From Lentinus brumalis (taxonomy: Eukaryota > Basidiomycota > Agaricomycetes > Polyporales > Polyporaceae): 64,000 nt of DNA. Each line of letters opens with the position of its first letter. The stretch's first letter is position 1. The position numbers and the translations under genes are program-made. The DNA is taken from NCBI GenBank assembly GCA_001792895.1, contig MARA01000019.1, forward strand, positions 1 to 64,000. The letters run 5' to 3'. Positions 10,421 to 21,184 of the stretch are shown one piece after another. Below the pieces are notes generated by a model. It made no database searches and was not told where the DNA came from. It was given only the letters and a program-made list of their open reading frames with translations.

Positions 10421-11472
10421 TGATAGGTATCGGACGCGTCTATGCACGGAATTTGCGCCCTTTCGGAGGTCCGCCGGAGCGAGCCCAGTACTCCCGACCG
10501 TCCTACAGTGGCCAGTACGCTCGTCGCAACACCGTACTCCTTCCCTATCGCTCCGTCACCTTTCCTACCGGCCGAACCCTCGCCCAGGCCGGACAACGCG
10601 GTCTGCAGCTCGTCCGCACCGAGCGGTGGCCTGTCAGACAGTTCACGTCCCCGACGAGGCATCTAGCCGCAGTTCCGAGGTCTCGTACGCAGTCTCGGTC
10701 ACGGACGCATGGTCGGAGGGGTTCTGGAGTGTCCTCTACGCCAGTTGATTGGTCGAGGTGGTTATCGCCGGAGTTGGAGCTCCGCGCCACCATCTTGGGT
10801 AAACGTCGGTCGCCAGCGCCTCGAACCGGTTGGGGCTCGGCGCGCGCGCTGGTTGGTTAGCTGTGGTTAAAGGCTGACAGCAGGTCCGTGCGCAAGGAGC
10901 TCCGCCCGCCCCTATTGGCTCAGGACCGTTTGCGAGGGCTTTCCGAGGCTTGCGTGCTGTCGTTAGGGTAGCTTTGCTTTTGTACCTTCGGTAGCACGGT
11001 GTGCAATTCAGATTCCGTTCTCCCCACAGTTCAGTCTAAGTCTACCGCGTCGCTCCGTGCTCACCGTCGAAAGTATCGCCCTCACAGTCAAGAAGTCCTA
11101 CCGCCGTCGAGTCGATAAGTTCGAACCCGTTCCATCCGCTACTGTCTCCGTGGTCTCCTCTCCGTGTCCTACGTGGTTCGCACCCGTCGCGTCTGAGCGT
11201 CGGAAGTCTCCTCGCCGTCCGGGCAGGCTCCGTTGAGTCCTCCCTACCGTCCCATCTCCGTGTCGTTCCCTCCATTCGTCTCCGTGGTTTCCGCGCCCCT
11301 TTCCGGACGCTCCTGTCATTCGAGAGTCGTACGTAGCTCTCCTGGACATAGGTCTCCGCTCAGTTAGGGTTGGTTAGGAGCCTCTTCCCCCTCGCATATA
11401 AAATACGCGCATACAGTCCTTGGCTGGAGATTTGTGTGGTGTTACCCGCTCATTTCGCCCCTTGGCGTATCA
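10421..11472 (+). repeat. 3' LTR of the gypsy element (1052 bp)
   Basis: It starts TGATA directly after the polypurine tract and ends TATCA, a perfect five-base terminal inverted repeat. The right end coincides with the point where similarity to BTB genes stops, which supports the boundary independently. A TATA box at 11397-11404 puts the transcript start near the right end, so U3 is about 1 kb and R plus U5 only about 45-50 bases. The 5' LTR is outside the window, so the pair cannot be compared. Confidence 0.75.
11397..11404 (+). promoter_or_regulatory. TATA box in the 3' LTR
   Basis: TATAAAAT about 70 bases before the LTR end, the usual position for an element promoter. In the 3' LTR it could drive transcription into flanking DNA, here antisense to the truncated BTB gene. 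Confidence 0.55.
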
Positions 11473-12300
11473 GCGCGCATGTTGGGTTGGACAGATACAG
11501 CCTTCAGGAAGATAAGACTGATATAGCAGGTGAAGCATAATCTGCGCGTCGTGCTTGATCAATGCCATCTGCGCGGTGAGGCATCGCTGCACGTCCGAGG
11601 GACTAAGTCGTTCGGGTGTTCCGTCGGCACGGGTGACCCCGTTCATGAGGGACTCGACGCTAAGGTCCCCGCACATGTAGAAGGCAGTGGTCAACATGTC
11701 CATTCTTCCAGTCAGGAGAAAAGGTTGGCGGCCTCGATAGCATTGTCAGGAAGGTGCTTGACGGTCGCATTGCTGGTACCTTGGTGTGTTTCCCAGATCG
11801 AGAAGTCTGGTGTAAACACTGTCTGCAAGCGGCGAAGGGCTTCCTCGACGATCGAATCAAACTGATACTTGTGGCCCATCCGGACCATCGAAGCAAGGAT
11901 CCCAAACTCCATTGCTCCGACTGCAGGGAACTGTGAACACGCTACTCGGGCACGTAGCGCAACGGGTAGGAGTCATCGTCAGGAAAGTTTCCAGCCAGTG
12001 TCCGAGTCAGTAACACACATACCTTGCGCCGTCGTAGACAGCACGAAGCAGGTTCCTGAAATCGTGCGCTGTGTCTGTGACGTCGACGACAGGACAGTCC
12101 TCCACGTTTTGGGAAGATATCGGTGATGTAGGCTGTGGAACAGTGAACATTCCGCGGAAGACTTCCGAGTGTCTAGAGAGAGCCCCACGGTGGAAGCGGA
12201 ATGCAGTCTGTTGGGCAACAACGATCACATTCCCGTCTTCGAACCACAGATCTGCATCCGCCTGTACTTCGTGGAGGACATTCGGGGCCGGCGTAGCCAT
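11470..12300 (-). pseudogene. BTB/POZ gene 1, cut by the retrotransposon LTR
   Basis: The first exon (12300-12023) encodes a BTB/POZ fold of the basidiomycete type: DADLWFEDGNVIVVAQQ, FHRGALSRHSEVFRGMF, VVDVTDTAHDFRNLLRAVYDG. The second part (from about 11912) gives MVRMGHKYQFDSIVEEALRR. The same exon junction occurs in BTB gene 2, its closest relative here. One base is missing near 11718 (between ANLF and LTGRMDML by alignment with gene 2). I could not find an acceptor for intron 1 that keeps the frame. The reading frame ends at HAR followed by TGA, where the TGA is the first three bases of the inverted LTR end. The C-terminal 80-90 residues present in gene 2 are missing. Confidence 0.85.
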
Positions 12301-13345
12301 GATGATTTATGTAGAAACGAGCTGTCAAGCCGATCGCTGAAGGTCTAGTCACTTTCAAGATCAGTCATCTGCAAGTTCACTCAAGGATGCACAGGCAAAC
12401 TCACCGCGTACACTCAGAGCTCAGAAAGAGCTCAATCACTCACGCTATAGAAGAATGACGGCCCAGTAGCTGGTATCGAAGTTGTGTGGCGCTGCGCAAG
12501 TGAAGGCCGGAAACTGCCGGCGCAAAGATTTCGGCGGCTTATAAGTGGCAATGGCCGACCACCATCACCGCCGCACCCCCTCCTCCAACGATGCTCTCTT
12601 GAGAACTGTATACTCGATATACGAGTTCTCAGGTCGTTTAAGAAGTGCTCGGGAGCAGTTCTGGGGATGGATGGCTCGCCATCGGGTTGGATGTACTTAC
12701 ATCGGTGCGCAGAAGCGCTCGAGTCTGTCGCGTTGGTGTCGGTGATCTTGCCACCTCTGGGAGTCTCGAGGTGCTCTCTGGGCCCTCGGTAGGACAACAG
12801 GGTGATGCCTGCAATGCGCAGATGCCCGCTACATGGCGGATGCCTGCGAGCTCCGAGTCCGTTGAGGACCTGGACCCTCACGGATGCCTGAGAGCCTTTC
12901 GCAGATGCCTGTCCACTCGACAGATGTATTGCTTAATTGTTGGCCTGTCGCCGCGGCCGCCGCGCGGCGGCATAGTTTCTGTTTTCCAACTCTTAGCCCA
13001 GCGAAAACGGAGCGCTACAGGTTGGCACCTTTGCGCGAGTTTTGTCCGACAGTGGCTTGGTTTGCGCCTTGGACTGGAGGACTGGTCCTGGGCTGTAGGA
13101 GCTTCTCCTGTTGCAGGGTTTGCTGCTCGACCTCGCACTGCTCCTGCCCCGACTTTGTATAGATTGTTCGTCTTACCGTTCGATGGGCCCAGACGACTCT
13201 CCTGCATAGGCGCCATCTAAGTAGGTTTCGTGGTAGACGCTTGTAACTTACATACAGCCTGCCGAAATATTACTCCTCCTCCTCCTCCTCTATCCAGCTC
13301 ACCAACTCTCCCTTTCCAACACTGCACATTCCGCTACTGCTGCAG
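12301..13345. other. Intergenic, no supported gene
   Basis: Contains the upstream region of BTB gene 1 and the place where the 5' exons of the TVP38-like gene should be. Open frames here (for example 12645-13220 on the plus strand) have no recognisable protein features. Confidence 0.5.
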
Positions 13346-14177
13346 AGGCCGGAGCGAGAAGGCGGAAGCCAAGAACCTCAGATATGCCCTCATATCCGAA
13401 ATCATCCGCGAGGGCGGTCTCAAGATGGCCATGATGGTGCGATACAGCGCAATCCCGGCTCACAGTATGTTTCAGGTTTGTCGGAGTCCCCTCGATGTGT
13501 AACTGACTCGCACAAATAGTATCGACCGCGATCTTCGCTGCAGCAGGAATGAGCGTATGGACCTTCCTCATCGCAGCCTTCCTCGCACTGCCGAAGCAGC
13601 TCGCCTCCGTCTACCTCGGCTCTGCGGAGAATAGCGGCGCACCCAAAGATGAGAACGGAAGTACGTAGCGTCCTCGTCCTACCTGCGTGTTGACGCGCGT
13701 TGCTCGCACTTCGCAGACAAGAGCCCAAAGACGACCACGACAATTATCAAAATTAGTGTCCTCACTGTGACTGTACTCGTCACCATCGTCGCGATGCGCT
13801 ATGTGAACTCGAAGATCAATGGGGTCAAGCACCGCGTCGTCTATGCCCGTCGGAAGGCGCGCCATGCCAAACTACCCGGATCGGGTTCCGGCTTCGGCAC
13901 CAACTCCAGTTGGAGTACGTTCCCGCAAGACGACGCCGAGGCACAGGCGAGAACGCCGTTCATACCTCTGGGACAGCGCGACTCAATGGACGTCGTGCAT
14001 CCGGAGACAAGCACGCCGCGAGCGTACACGTCGCTTTTCAACGGTTCAGCCACGCCGCCGCCGGCACCGAGAGGCCACGAGGTGAAGTATGACGACCCGT
14101 ACGAAGGAGGAGTTGACTCGCCGCGCGGAGGACATCGCCGAGGTCTCCTGCTCCTGGGGCGTCTTGAAAAGTTTTGA
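13346..14177 (+). CDS. TVP38/TMEM64-family membrane protein, C-terminal part only
   Basis: The family (VTT domain, SNARE-associated Golgi proteins) comprises multi-pass membrane proteins of Golgi and ER. Three exons are clear: 13346-13464, 13520-13660 and 13717-14177, with introns GTATGT...TAG and GTACGT...CAG. They encode KAEAKNLRYALISEIIREGG, MMVRYSAIPAH and STAIFAAAGMSVWTFLIAAF, then FLALPKQLASVYLGS, the VTT core. A last membrane segment (ISVLTVTVLVTIVAMRYV) precedes a polar cytosolic tail rich in Pro and Ser. A polypyrimidine tract and CAG precede the first exon, so upstream exons are expected, but nothing like the N-terminal membrane part is visible in 12301-13345. The gene is either truncated or its 5' exons are unrecognisable. 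Confidence 0.7.
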
Positions 14178-14311
14178 TCGCATCCTCCTGGGAGAGACGC
14201 AGGACCGCACGCTGAACCATGGACCCGTGCGGGTGTTGTCGTGTGGTTTTGCTAGTAACACTTGTCCAGTATAGCACTAAATATTGGATCGAAAGACATA
14301 CAACGGACACG

Positions 14312-15402
14312 CTATGTCTGAACGGTACCCCATCCCGAAACTTCGATATCAAAGATGTTCGGCAGCTCGTCCCAGACCTTCCTTCTCAGCATGAAATGAT
14401 GGGCAGCCAAAGCATCCACGCAGCTTCTACATAACTGAGAAGTGACGGTGTAGTTGTTTACCAATCGAGTGAAGTACGAACCGAGCGCGTCCGCATCCAG
14501 GCGGGGTGGGAAACTGTCAAGCAGCAGTTTGGAACCATTGGCGAGTAACGCGCGCGGCAGATCAACAGAAGGGCAAGTACAAGCAACAGGCGAAGGGGGT
14601 TTGAAGAAATGCGCTATGATATGAGCGTCATACTTGACCAGTTCCGTACGGCCTTCCAGCAACAGCTCTAGATCTCCCGCACTCAGTGTCTCGAGCGTTC
14701 CGTCCGCACGTTTCATACCGGCCAGGATTTCGCTGATCGTCAAACGCGCGCAGGCGTAGAACGCGCTAGGCAGCATCTGAGACTGTCCGGTAAGGCGAAA
14801 TAGGTTGACAGCTTCAATCGCATCTTGGCCACACAGGCTGACCGCGGAGGTCCCCTGGTGCTGGTGCTCGTCCCAAACCGCGAAGTCGGTGGTATAGACC
14901 GTTCTCAAGCGGCGCAGTGATTCGTCCAGCACGGATTCAACTTCGTACTTGTGGCCCATTCTGACCAGTGCTGCAAGGACGGAGAAGCTCATAGGGCCCT
15001 TTGTGGCGAAGACACTGGTGAGTGATCAACATTAGATGGATTCATCGCAGTCGAACCAATTCTGGCGTACCTGACCCCATCATAGATGGCGCGGAGGAGG
15101 AACTTGAAGTCATACGGAGTATCGGTGACGCAGATGACAGGGCAGCCGTCCATCGTGTCGGTAGAGGTAGGTTGGGGAACGGAGAACAACGAGCGGAATA
15201 TCTCCGAATGTCTGGAGAGAGTGCCGCGATGGATGCGGAAGGCGGTCTGCTGGGCGATAACGATGACGTTCCCGTCCTCGAACCATACGTCTGGATCTCG
15301 CTGTATCTCGCTGAGAGGAGTGCCCATCGCGCCTAGTGTGAGTCCTGGGTCCTGGCTTGGGCGTTCTGCGGCGGCGTCGGACATGAACACTTCCTGCGAC
15401 AA
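14312..15402 (-). CDS. BTB/POZ gene 2, intact
   Basis: Two exons, 15402-15071 and 15014-14312, join in frame over a 56-base intron (GTACGC...CCAG) to give 344 residues. The BTB/POZ fold occupies about residues 35-110 (DPDVWFEDGNVIVIAQQ, IHRGTLSRHSEIFRSLF, CVTDTPYDFKFLLRAIYDG). It normally mediates dimerisation or partner binding. The C-terminal part (VRMGHKYEVESVLDESLRR, AIEAVNLFRLTGQSQMLPSA, CRSCVDALAAHHF) is the helical tail common to this basidiomycete family, with a Cys pair CX2C. No kelch, BACK or MATH repeats were recognised. In this lineage the family is large and mostly of unknown function. Confidence 0.85.
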
Positions 15403-15969
15403 TCTTGGCCCTACTACATAGGGTTGGCATGAGTACAGAGCCGCGGCATCGCGATCGACCAGCGATAGTACTTACTTACCTTCGAATTATTCTGCTATGC
15501 GGCTCGACGTATCGGACCTCGATGATGATGGTACCGGTTCAAGTCGACTAGAGCTCTGAAACGACGAGTCACGCTTCTCGCGGGGTCACATCCAGTACTG
15601 AGTAACGTCATTGCATGCGGTGTGAATTTTAATGACACGGCTCGTCGAAACAGGATCCCGCCTACCAAACACGCCCACACGGTGCTGCGGTGTAGCGAAA
15701 CAGACGCGGTATTACTTACATGTTGCTCTTATGTAGTTGCTCGCTGCCGGCGATAAACTACTTATCAATTGAGTCGGCGATGCCTAACCAGTACACGGCC
15801 CGGGTATGGCCGGTGCGCTGCCATTCCACAGCTTCCCATTCACTGTGTGCAGCGCACACTACGAGGCGAATGTCCTGCATAGCCCCGGGGGAAATACCTA
15901 CTCGATTGTTTGGTCAGCTCATGCAAGCGCAGGAAGTTGCCGACTCACTGTTGAGCGTGTGGACTGGCC
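15403..15969. other. Intergenic between BTB genes 2 and 3
   Basis: No supported gene. It holds the promoter of BTB gene 2 and the 3' flank of BTB gene 3. Confidence 0.5.
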
Positions 15970-17033
15970 TCACGTCGTCCATGCGTTCGGATCGATCTCG
16001 ACCCGCGTAATTCGGGGCAGTCTCGCCCAAAGGTCCTTCCTCGAGGCGATTGCACGCGATCCGATCATATCAAGGCATGCCTCGCATATTGCACTGTCTT
16101 CCTGGACTTCCGCAATCATCTCCTCGAAAGGGAAGTCATCGAGAGGAGCGCCACGGAGGCAATTGCCAAGGTAATTACACAGGGTCCGTTGGGTCTCGGC
16201 AATGTCCTTAGCGCATAGACTGTGCTGCGTGCAGTGCTCGCTGGGGGGTGTGTTGAACCAAGACGCCATCATTGAAGCGTCTGCCGAGAGGAGCTCATAC
16301 TGAGCTTCCAGGATGATTTCGGCATCCTCCAAGCTCAGTCGCTCCGTAGCCTTGGTTGAAGGGAGCGTACTTTTTAGGAGATCGCGGTGGGAAGGCAGTG
16401 TACTTCTGTAGATCGCGATGGGCAACATATCTTTCCGGTCGAGGAGGCGGAACAGATTGATCGCGGCGAAAGCCTCCCGCAGTGGGTCGTTCGAGAAGCG
16501 GACGCTATCTTGACCTGCTTCCCAGATGTCGAAAGAGCTGGGGTAGGCAGGTTTGAGTCTCCTTACAGCTTCGGCAACCACCCCGTCGAGCTGATATTTG
16601 TGTCCAAGGCGTGCGAGAGCGGCGAGAACGGGGAAGTCGACAGGGACATCAGGCTGCAGGTAGCTGAGACGAGTTGAAGCCGTCAGTGTTCAGCCACTCA
16701 TAAGATGCCTAGTTTGAGTCCTCACTTGAACCCGTCGTAGACCATACGAAGCAAACATTTGAACTCTTCTGCGGAGTCGGAAACGTGAACAATGGGACAT
16801 CCGTCGACAAGGTCCTCGTTCTGCGGCGGTTGTGGTACACCGAAGAGGTCGCTGAAGACAGTGGAGTGATGAGAGAGGAGTCCTGAGTGAATGCGGAAAG
16901 CTGTGTTTTCCGCTAGCACAACCACGTTTCCGTCCGGGAACCACAAGTCAGGGTCTCGTGTGGCGCGCCCGGCGGTCGCATGGCTCATGTCGGCCTCTCC
17001 AGGTGGGCTCAGGCTACAAGGTGACAAGAACAC
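15970..17033 (-). CDS. BTB/POZ gene 3, intact
   Basis: Exons 17033-16726 and 16663-15970 join in frame over a 62-base intron (GTGAGG...CTCAG). Starting at 17033 gives 333 residues; an in-frame ATG at 16988 (MSHATAGRATRDPDLWF) would give 318 and aligns better with the other genes. The BTB/POZ fold reads DPDLWFPDGNVVVLAENTAF, HSGLLSHHSTVFSDLFGVP and FKCLLRMVYDGF. The second exon begins YLQPDVPVDFPVLAALARLG, and continues with AINLFRLLDRKDMLPIAIY and ICEACLDMIGSRAI. The layout matches BTB genes 1 and 2, so this is a third member of the same subfamily, tandem and co-oriented. Confidence 0.85.
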
Positions 17034-17378
17034 AAAGACGATTGCTTACATGAGCACAAACGCACAAATGCGTTGTTCGATTGCGTACCTTTGCATGGCA
17101 GAAGGCGACTGCGTGGCTCTCCGTGGAGGGCTGAGGAGGAGCTGTCGGCGACGCAAAGTCGCCCCGGCAAGGACCACGTGGCATTGCTGTGCTCGAGCCT
17201 GAGCACGTCCGCGGCGAGTCCACAGTCGACGAAGTCCGAACTGTTTCAGAGTACTCATTCGAATTCGTGGCACGGTAACGGACTATGTATAAGCTATGTA
17301 TGATATCGGGAACACGCAGCAGCAGTATACGGGAAATAGTCCAAGCATCACGGCATCAGTCCTCAACGGCGCGCACTG
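17034..17378. other. Intergenic between BTB genes 3 and 4
   Basis: No supported gene. It contains the promoter side of gene 3 and the 3' flank of gene 4. Confidence 0.5.
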
Positions 17379-18645
17379 TCAAAAAGCAGAACGGCCCACC
17401 AACGTGTTCGATTCTACGTCAAACATTCGCGACAACTTAAGGAAGATATCGCGAGCGGCCCTCACCGACCAACTGCACAACTCCTCCTTGCACCACGAGC
17501 ATAGCTGGCCAGAATACAGGGCGTAGGCATCAGGCTCCGGATTGCGGAAATTGAGACGAACGAACACGTCCGACAGAGGATATGACTCCGCAACCATGCC
17601 GGCAGCGTGTGCACGACTCATATAGTCGACCAGCACTGATGTGCAGACCCTCAGCCTTTGGCAGCGCCCCTGTGTCATGCTGCCAATGGCGTATTGCAGT
17701 ATCCCATGGCTGGCCTGCGCTATAAAGAGCGAGCCTCGCACGCAGCGCCCGAAATCTTCGTCTGACAGTCGCGCAATCGAGCCATCTTCCTGCACTATTC
17801 CATCCCGAAGTTGGACGGGATCGCAAAGAGAGCAGAGGTAGAGGGCGAATGGAAGTGCAGCAGGCTCGTCAAGCAGTCGGATGAGATTCACGGCGTCGAT
17901 TGCATCGTCTACCTGGATCTCGAGGGCGTTCTGCTCCTTCCACCATTGCCAGCGGTCGTACCATGACCTTGTAGAGTCAACCCACAGTGTAGGCGGAGGG
18001 GCAAAGAAGCGCAGGAGACGACTGGTGACGGCATGAACGGCGGACTCGACCTGGTACTTGCGTCCGATGCGGCCGACCGCTGCGAGGCTCGCATACGAGA
18101 GGGGGAACGTGGACATGGGGTGAATGGTGCTACATATATGATCAGAGGTTATATCCCGGAGACATACACGTAGTTGACTCACTCAAAGCGCGGCTGAGCA
18201 AGAAAGTTCAAGAAGTGTCGCAAATTCTCCGGTGCATCGTCAACACGCACGACAGGAACTCCGTCCATGAGCTCCGAGTCCTTCAAGTTCGGATCGGCCA
18301 TAAGATCACGGAATACAGGTGAGACGCTCCCCAGTGTGCCCTTATACACTCGGTAGGCAACGGCGCCGTTGGCAACGATGACGACTGTCCCATCGTCGAG
18401 CCAGAGTTCTCCGTCCTTCTGTATGGCGGTACCATTTCGCTCGACGGCATCCTCGCGCTGGACGTCGGTGGACGAGGTGCTGACTACGGAGAAGGAGTCG
18501 AGCGTATCGATGTCGTCGATGTCGTCGATCTTCTCCGAGTCCGTTACCGAACCTGTTAATGAACGTATAATCAATACACAACGCCTGACAACTTCGAAGA
18601 TGTTCACTGACCTCCGTCGAGATCGTTGTTCCACGAGTGCTCCAT
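17379..18645 (-). CDS. BTB/POZ gene 4, second subfamily, intact with a tiny first exon
   Basis: Three exons fit in frame: 18645-18612 (34 bases, MEHSWNNDLDG), 18552-18183 and 18129-17379, 384 residues in all. Introns are GTCAGT...ACAG (59 bases) and GTGAGT...GTAG (53 bases). An alternative start at 18676 would read through the first intron. An acidic N-terminus (DDIDDIDTLDSFSVVS) precedes a BTB/POZ-like fold (GELWLDDGTVVIVANGAVAY, VPVVRVDDAPENLRHFLNFL). The long C-terminal part has YASLAAVGRIGRKYQVESAV, DRWQWWKEQNALEIQVDD, DAVNLIRLLDEPAALPFALY and CSWCKEELCSWSVRAARDIF. Gene 5 has the same exon structure, including the tiny first exon, which supports this model. Confidence 0.85.
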
Positions 18646-19036
18646 GGGCGACGAGGGAAAGGACTGACTCGAACACGCCGGGTCCACGAGAGACGTGATG
18701 GTGCTGCGGCAGGAGTCAGAACTCTAAGCCGTGTGGTCATTCGGCCGCCCAGTTCGCCGTCCTGACAGCTTCTTCGCTTAGCTTGTGGCGTGGTATACTT
18801 TAGACGTCATCACGACCAGCATGATGATGCAACCGCCTTGATTGAGGTCATTGTCAAGTGCCTCGAACTTGAGTGGGATGTAAACACGCCTGTCAGATCA
18901 CGCGAACGAACCTCCGATCGTCTATGCGCCCCGTAGGATCAGAAACATATCGCAGAAAACACATGTAAAGGAACCATCGCAGCTACCGTCGAGGACTCTC
19001 CGTATGGAGGTAACATAGTCATCCTCGACGACCTCT
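18646..19036. other. Intergenic between BTB genes 4 and 5
   Basis: About 390 bases; nothing recognised. Confidence 0.5.
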
Positions 19037-20415
19037 TCACCAAGTACACCTGCTATACTGGCTCGAGAGGTCAGGTTTCGTCCTCTGCAGACTCCTTGTT
19101 CTCTGCGGCTGTCGCCCTGCGAACAAACAAACATCAGTCACCGAGCCGCAAGCCAAGAGATGTGAGTTGACCAACTTCGTCGACTGCAGACCGAACGTCT
19201 CCGACAACTCCGCAAAGATGTCGCGAGCGGCCACCACAGACCAGTTGCACAACTCCTCCTTGCAACCCGCGCATAGCTGACCAGAGACCTTGCCGTATGC
19301 GCTGGGTACTGGGTTGCGCAGGTCTAGACGGATGAAAACGTCCGACAGAGGGTATGACTCCGACCCGAGCAGGTCGGACGCATGCACGCGGCTCATTTGT
19401 TCCAGCACTACCTTGCACAACCGAGCCTTCCCCGACAGTTCTCCTGTTTCATGCGGCAGATGGCGAATTGGAACGTCGAACGGCCAGCTTGGGCCAATAA
19501 GAGGGATCCTCGCACACAGCGCTCATAGTCCTCGTCAGAAAGCCGCGCGATCGTGCCATCCTCGCGCTGGCTCCCATTCCGGAGCTGGACAGGGGTGCAC
19601 AGACAGCAGAGGTATAGGGCGAACGGGAGTCCGGCAGGTTTTTCGAGCAGCCGCACAAGGCTGACCGCGTCAATCGCGTCTTCCACCTCCATGACGATTG
19701 TGTTCTCCTTCTTCCACCACTGCCAGCGATCCACCCACGACCTTGTGTTGTCGATCCAGTTGAGCGCCGACGGTGTCAAGAAGCGCTGGAGACGACTGGC
19801 AACAGGCCGAAATGCGGAATCGACTTGGTACTTGCGCCCAATGCGTCCGACGGCTGCGAGGCTTGCATATGACAGGAGGAATTTGCGCTGAGGGTATATG
19901 GTGCTATGCAGTAGGCACAGAATGATCGTAAGAGCTTGATTTCTTCAGAGACGGATCCAACGATGTCACTCACTCGAAGCGCGGCAGAACAACGAACCGC
20001 AAGAATCGTCGCAGACTTTCTGGGGCATCGTCCATATGCACAACTGGGATCCCATCCATCATCTCCTGCTCCTTTGACGCGTCCGCGATCGCCGCGAGAT
20101 CACGAAATGCAGGGGAGACGTTGGCTAACGCGCCCTTGTATACCCGGAAGGCAACAGTATCGTTGGCGACGATGACAACTGTTCCATCGTCGAGCCAGAA
20201 CTCCGCATCCTTCTGGAGCACGCTGTTTCGCTGACTGTCCTCCTCGGGCGCGACGTCGGTGGATGAGGCGGTGACTACGGAGAAGGAGTCGAGCGTATCG
20301 ATGTCGTCCATGTCGGTCACTGAACCTGATACGAGAAACACGATCACTATTCGATAGTGCACAACCTCGATGGTTTCCACTGACCTTCGCAGGGACTGTT
20401 CGACGACTTCTCCAT
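19037..20415 (-). pseudogene. BTB/POZ gene 5, paralogue of gene 4, one-base frame break
   Basis: Exons 20415-20385 (31 bases, MEKSSNSPCE), 20325-19974 and from 19903 follow gene 4 exactly. The BTB/POZ part reads AEFWLDDGTVVIVANDTVAF and IPVVHMDDAPESLRRFLRF. The helical part has DAIDAVSLVRLLEKPAGLPF and CAGCKEELCNWSVVAARDIF. Near 19441 the frame shifts by one base: the frame from upstream ends at about 19408, while the similarity to gene 4 resumes one frame over at the same point. The downstream frame also runs about 35 residues past the gene 4 end before its stop at 19037. It is either a recent pseudogene or an assembly error. Confidence 0.8.
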
Positions 20416-21182
20416 GGTGGACGAGGACAAGGAGAGGTGAGAAACGACGTGCTTGAAACACGCGGTGCGGTGCTGCGGCAGGAGTTCAAGTCGTGTGGCC
20501 AAGCGGCCGCCTAGTTCTTCTGACAGTTTGCTTCTTCGGACCGTCCGGCTCCTATGCCGCGCGGTACAGGGATACGGCATAACTACACATCCTGCAACGG
20601 CCTTGGTCGACGTTACCAGCTCACATGCCTCGTCGGGATAGCGTCCCATTAAGACGTGTCACACCCTGTGCTAATGCACGCGAACGAAGTTAGGAATGCA
20701 CGGACAAGCCAAGAAGGCGGAACTGACCGTCTATGCGGCGTGTCAGCCAACCACCCGTTCCTCGCTCTGTGCTGGGCTTTGCGCGATGGAAGTCCGTCTG
20801 CCAGATTCCGGAAATCGATATGCTCCCTACTAGCCGACGTTCCAGCTTGTCGGTCTCGTACGGCGAGCGGAACACACGGGTGTAGAGGTACAGTGCCATG
20901 ACCACCGATTCGTCGAGGAGAGTAGTCGCCAGCGACGGGCGTTTGATGGTGCCCTTGAAACTGGTGAGCTGCTAAGGTGTGGAGGGAACACCTCGAGCAG
21001 CCGCCAAGGGCTGTCAGTAGGGTGAGGCTCAGAACGCATCCAGATTGCTGCGAGACGGGCGTTCCGTGTGCGAGCTGGGAAGAGGTTGATGATCTCTCCA
21101 GGCTGGTTCGTTCACCGCGTCTAAGGCAGTCAACGTCTCCCCGACCAGGCCAGTCGGGGATCAGAGGATCAGTGAACTACGT
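20416..21182. other. No supported gene; short unknown coding-like fragment
   Basis: A minus-strand open stretch at about 20830-20985 follows a plausible acceptor and reads TLLDESVVMALYLYTRVFRS. I do not recognise it. The rest shows nothing. Confidence 0.4.
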
Positions 21183-21184
21183 AC

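Larger units (their letters stand above)
1..11472 (+). mobile_element. Ty3/gypsy LTR retrotransposon, 5' end outside window
   Basis: The order gag, protease, reverse transcriptase, RNase H, integrase is that of the Ty3/gypsy superfamily. The window opens inside the element; the 5' LTR and primer site are not present. Downstream of integrase comes an unusual 3.5 kb stretch with two spliced genes on the minus strand, then a polypurine tract at 10403-10420 and a 3' LTR at 10421-11472 that begins TGATA and ends TATCA. The visible part is 11.5 kb. Several single-base frame breaks interrupt the coding regions, so the copy is either dead or contains assembly errors. The 3' LTR interrupts a BTB gene. 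Confidence 0.9.

Noticed and set aside
18612..18676. Upstream ATG at 18676 as start of BTB gene 4
   Set aside because: It would translate through a good intron; the tiny first exon is shared with gene 5 and joins in frame.
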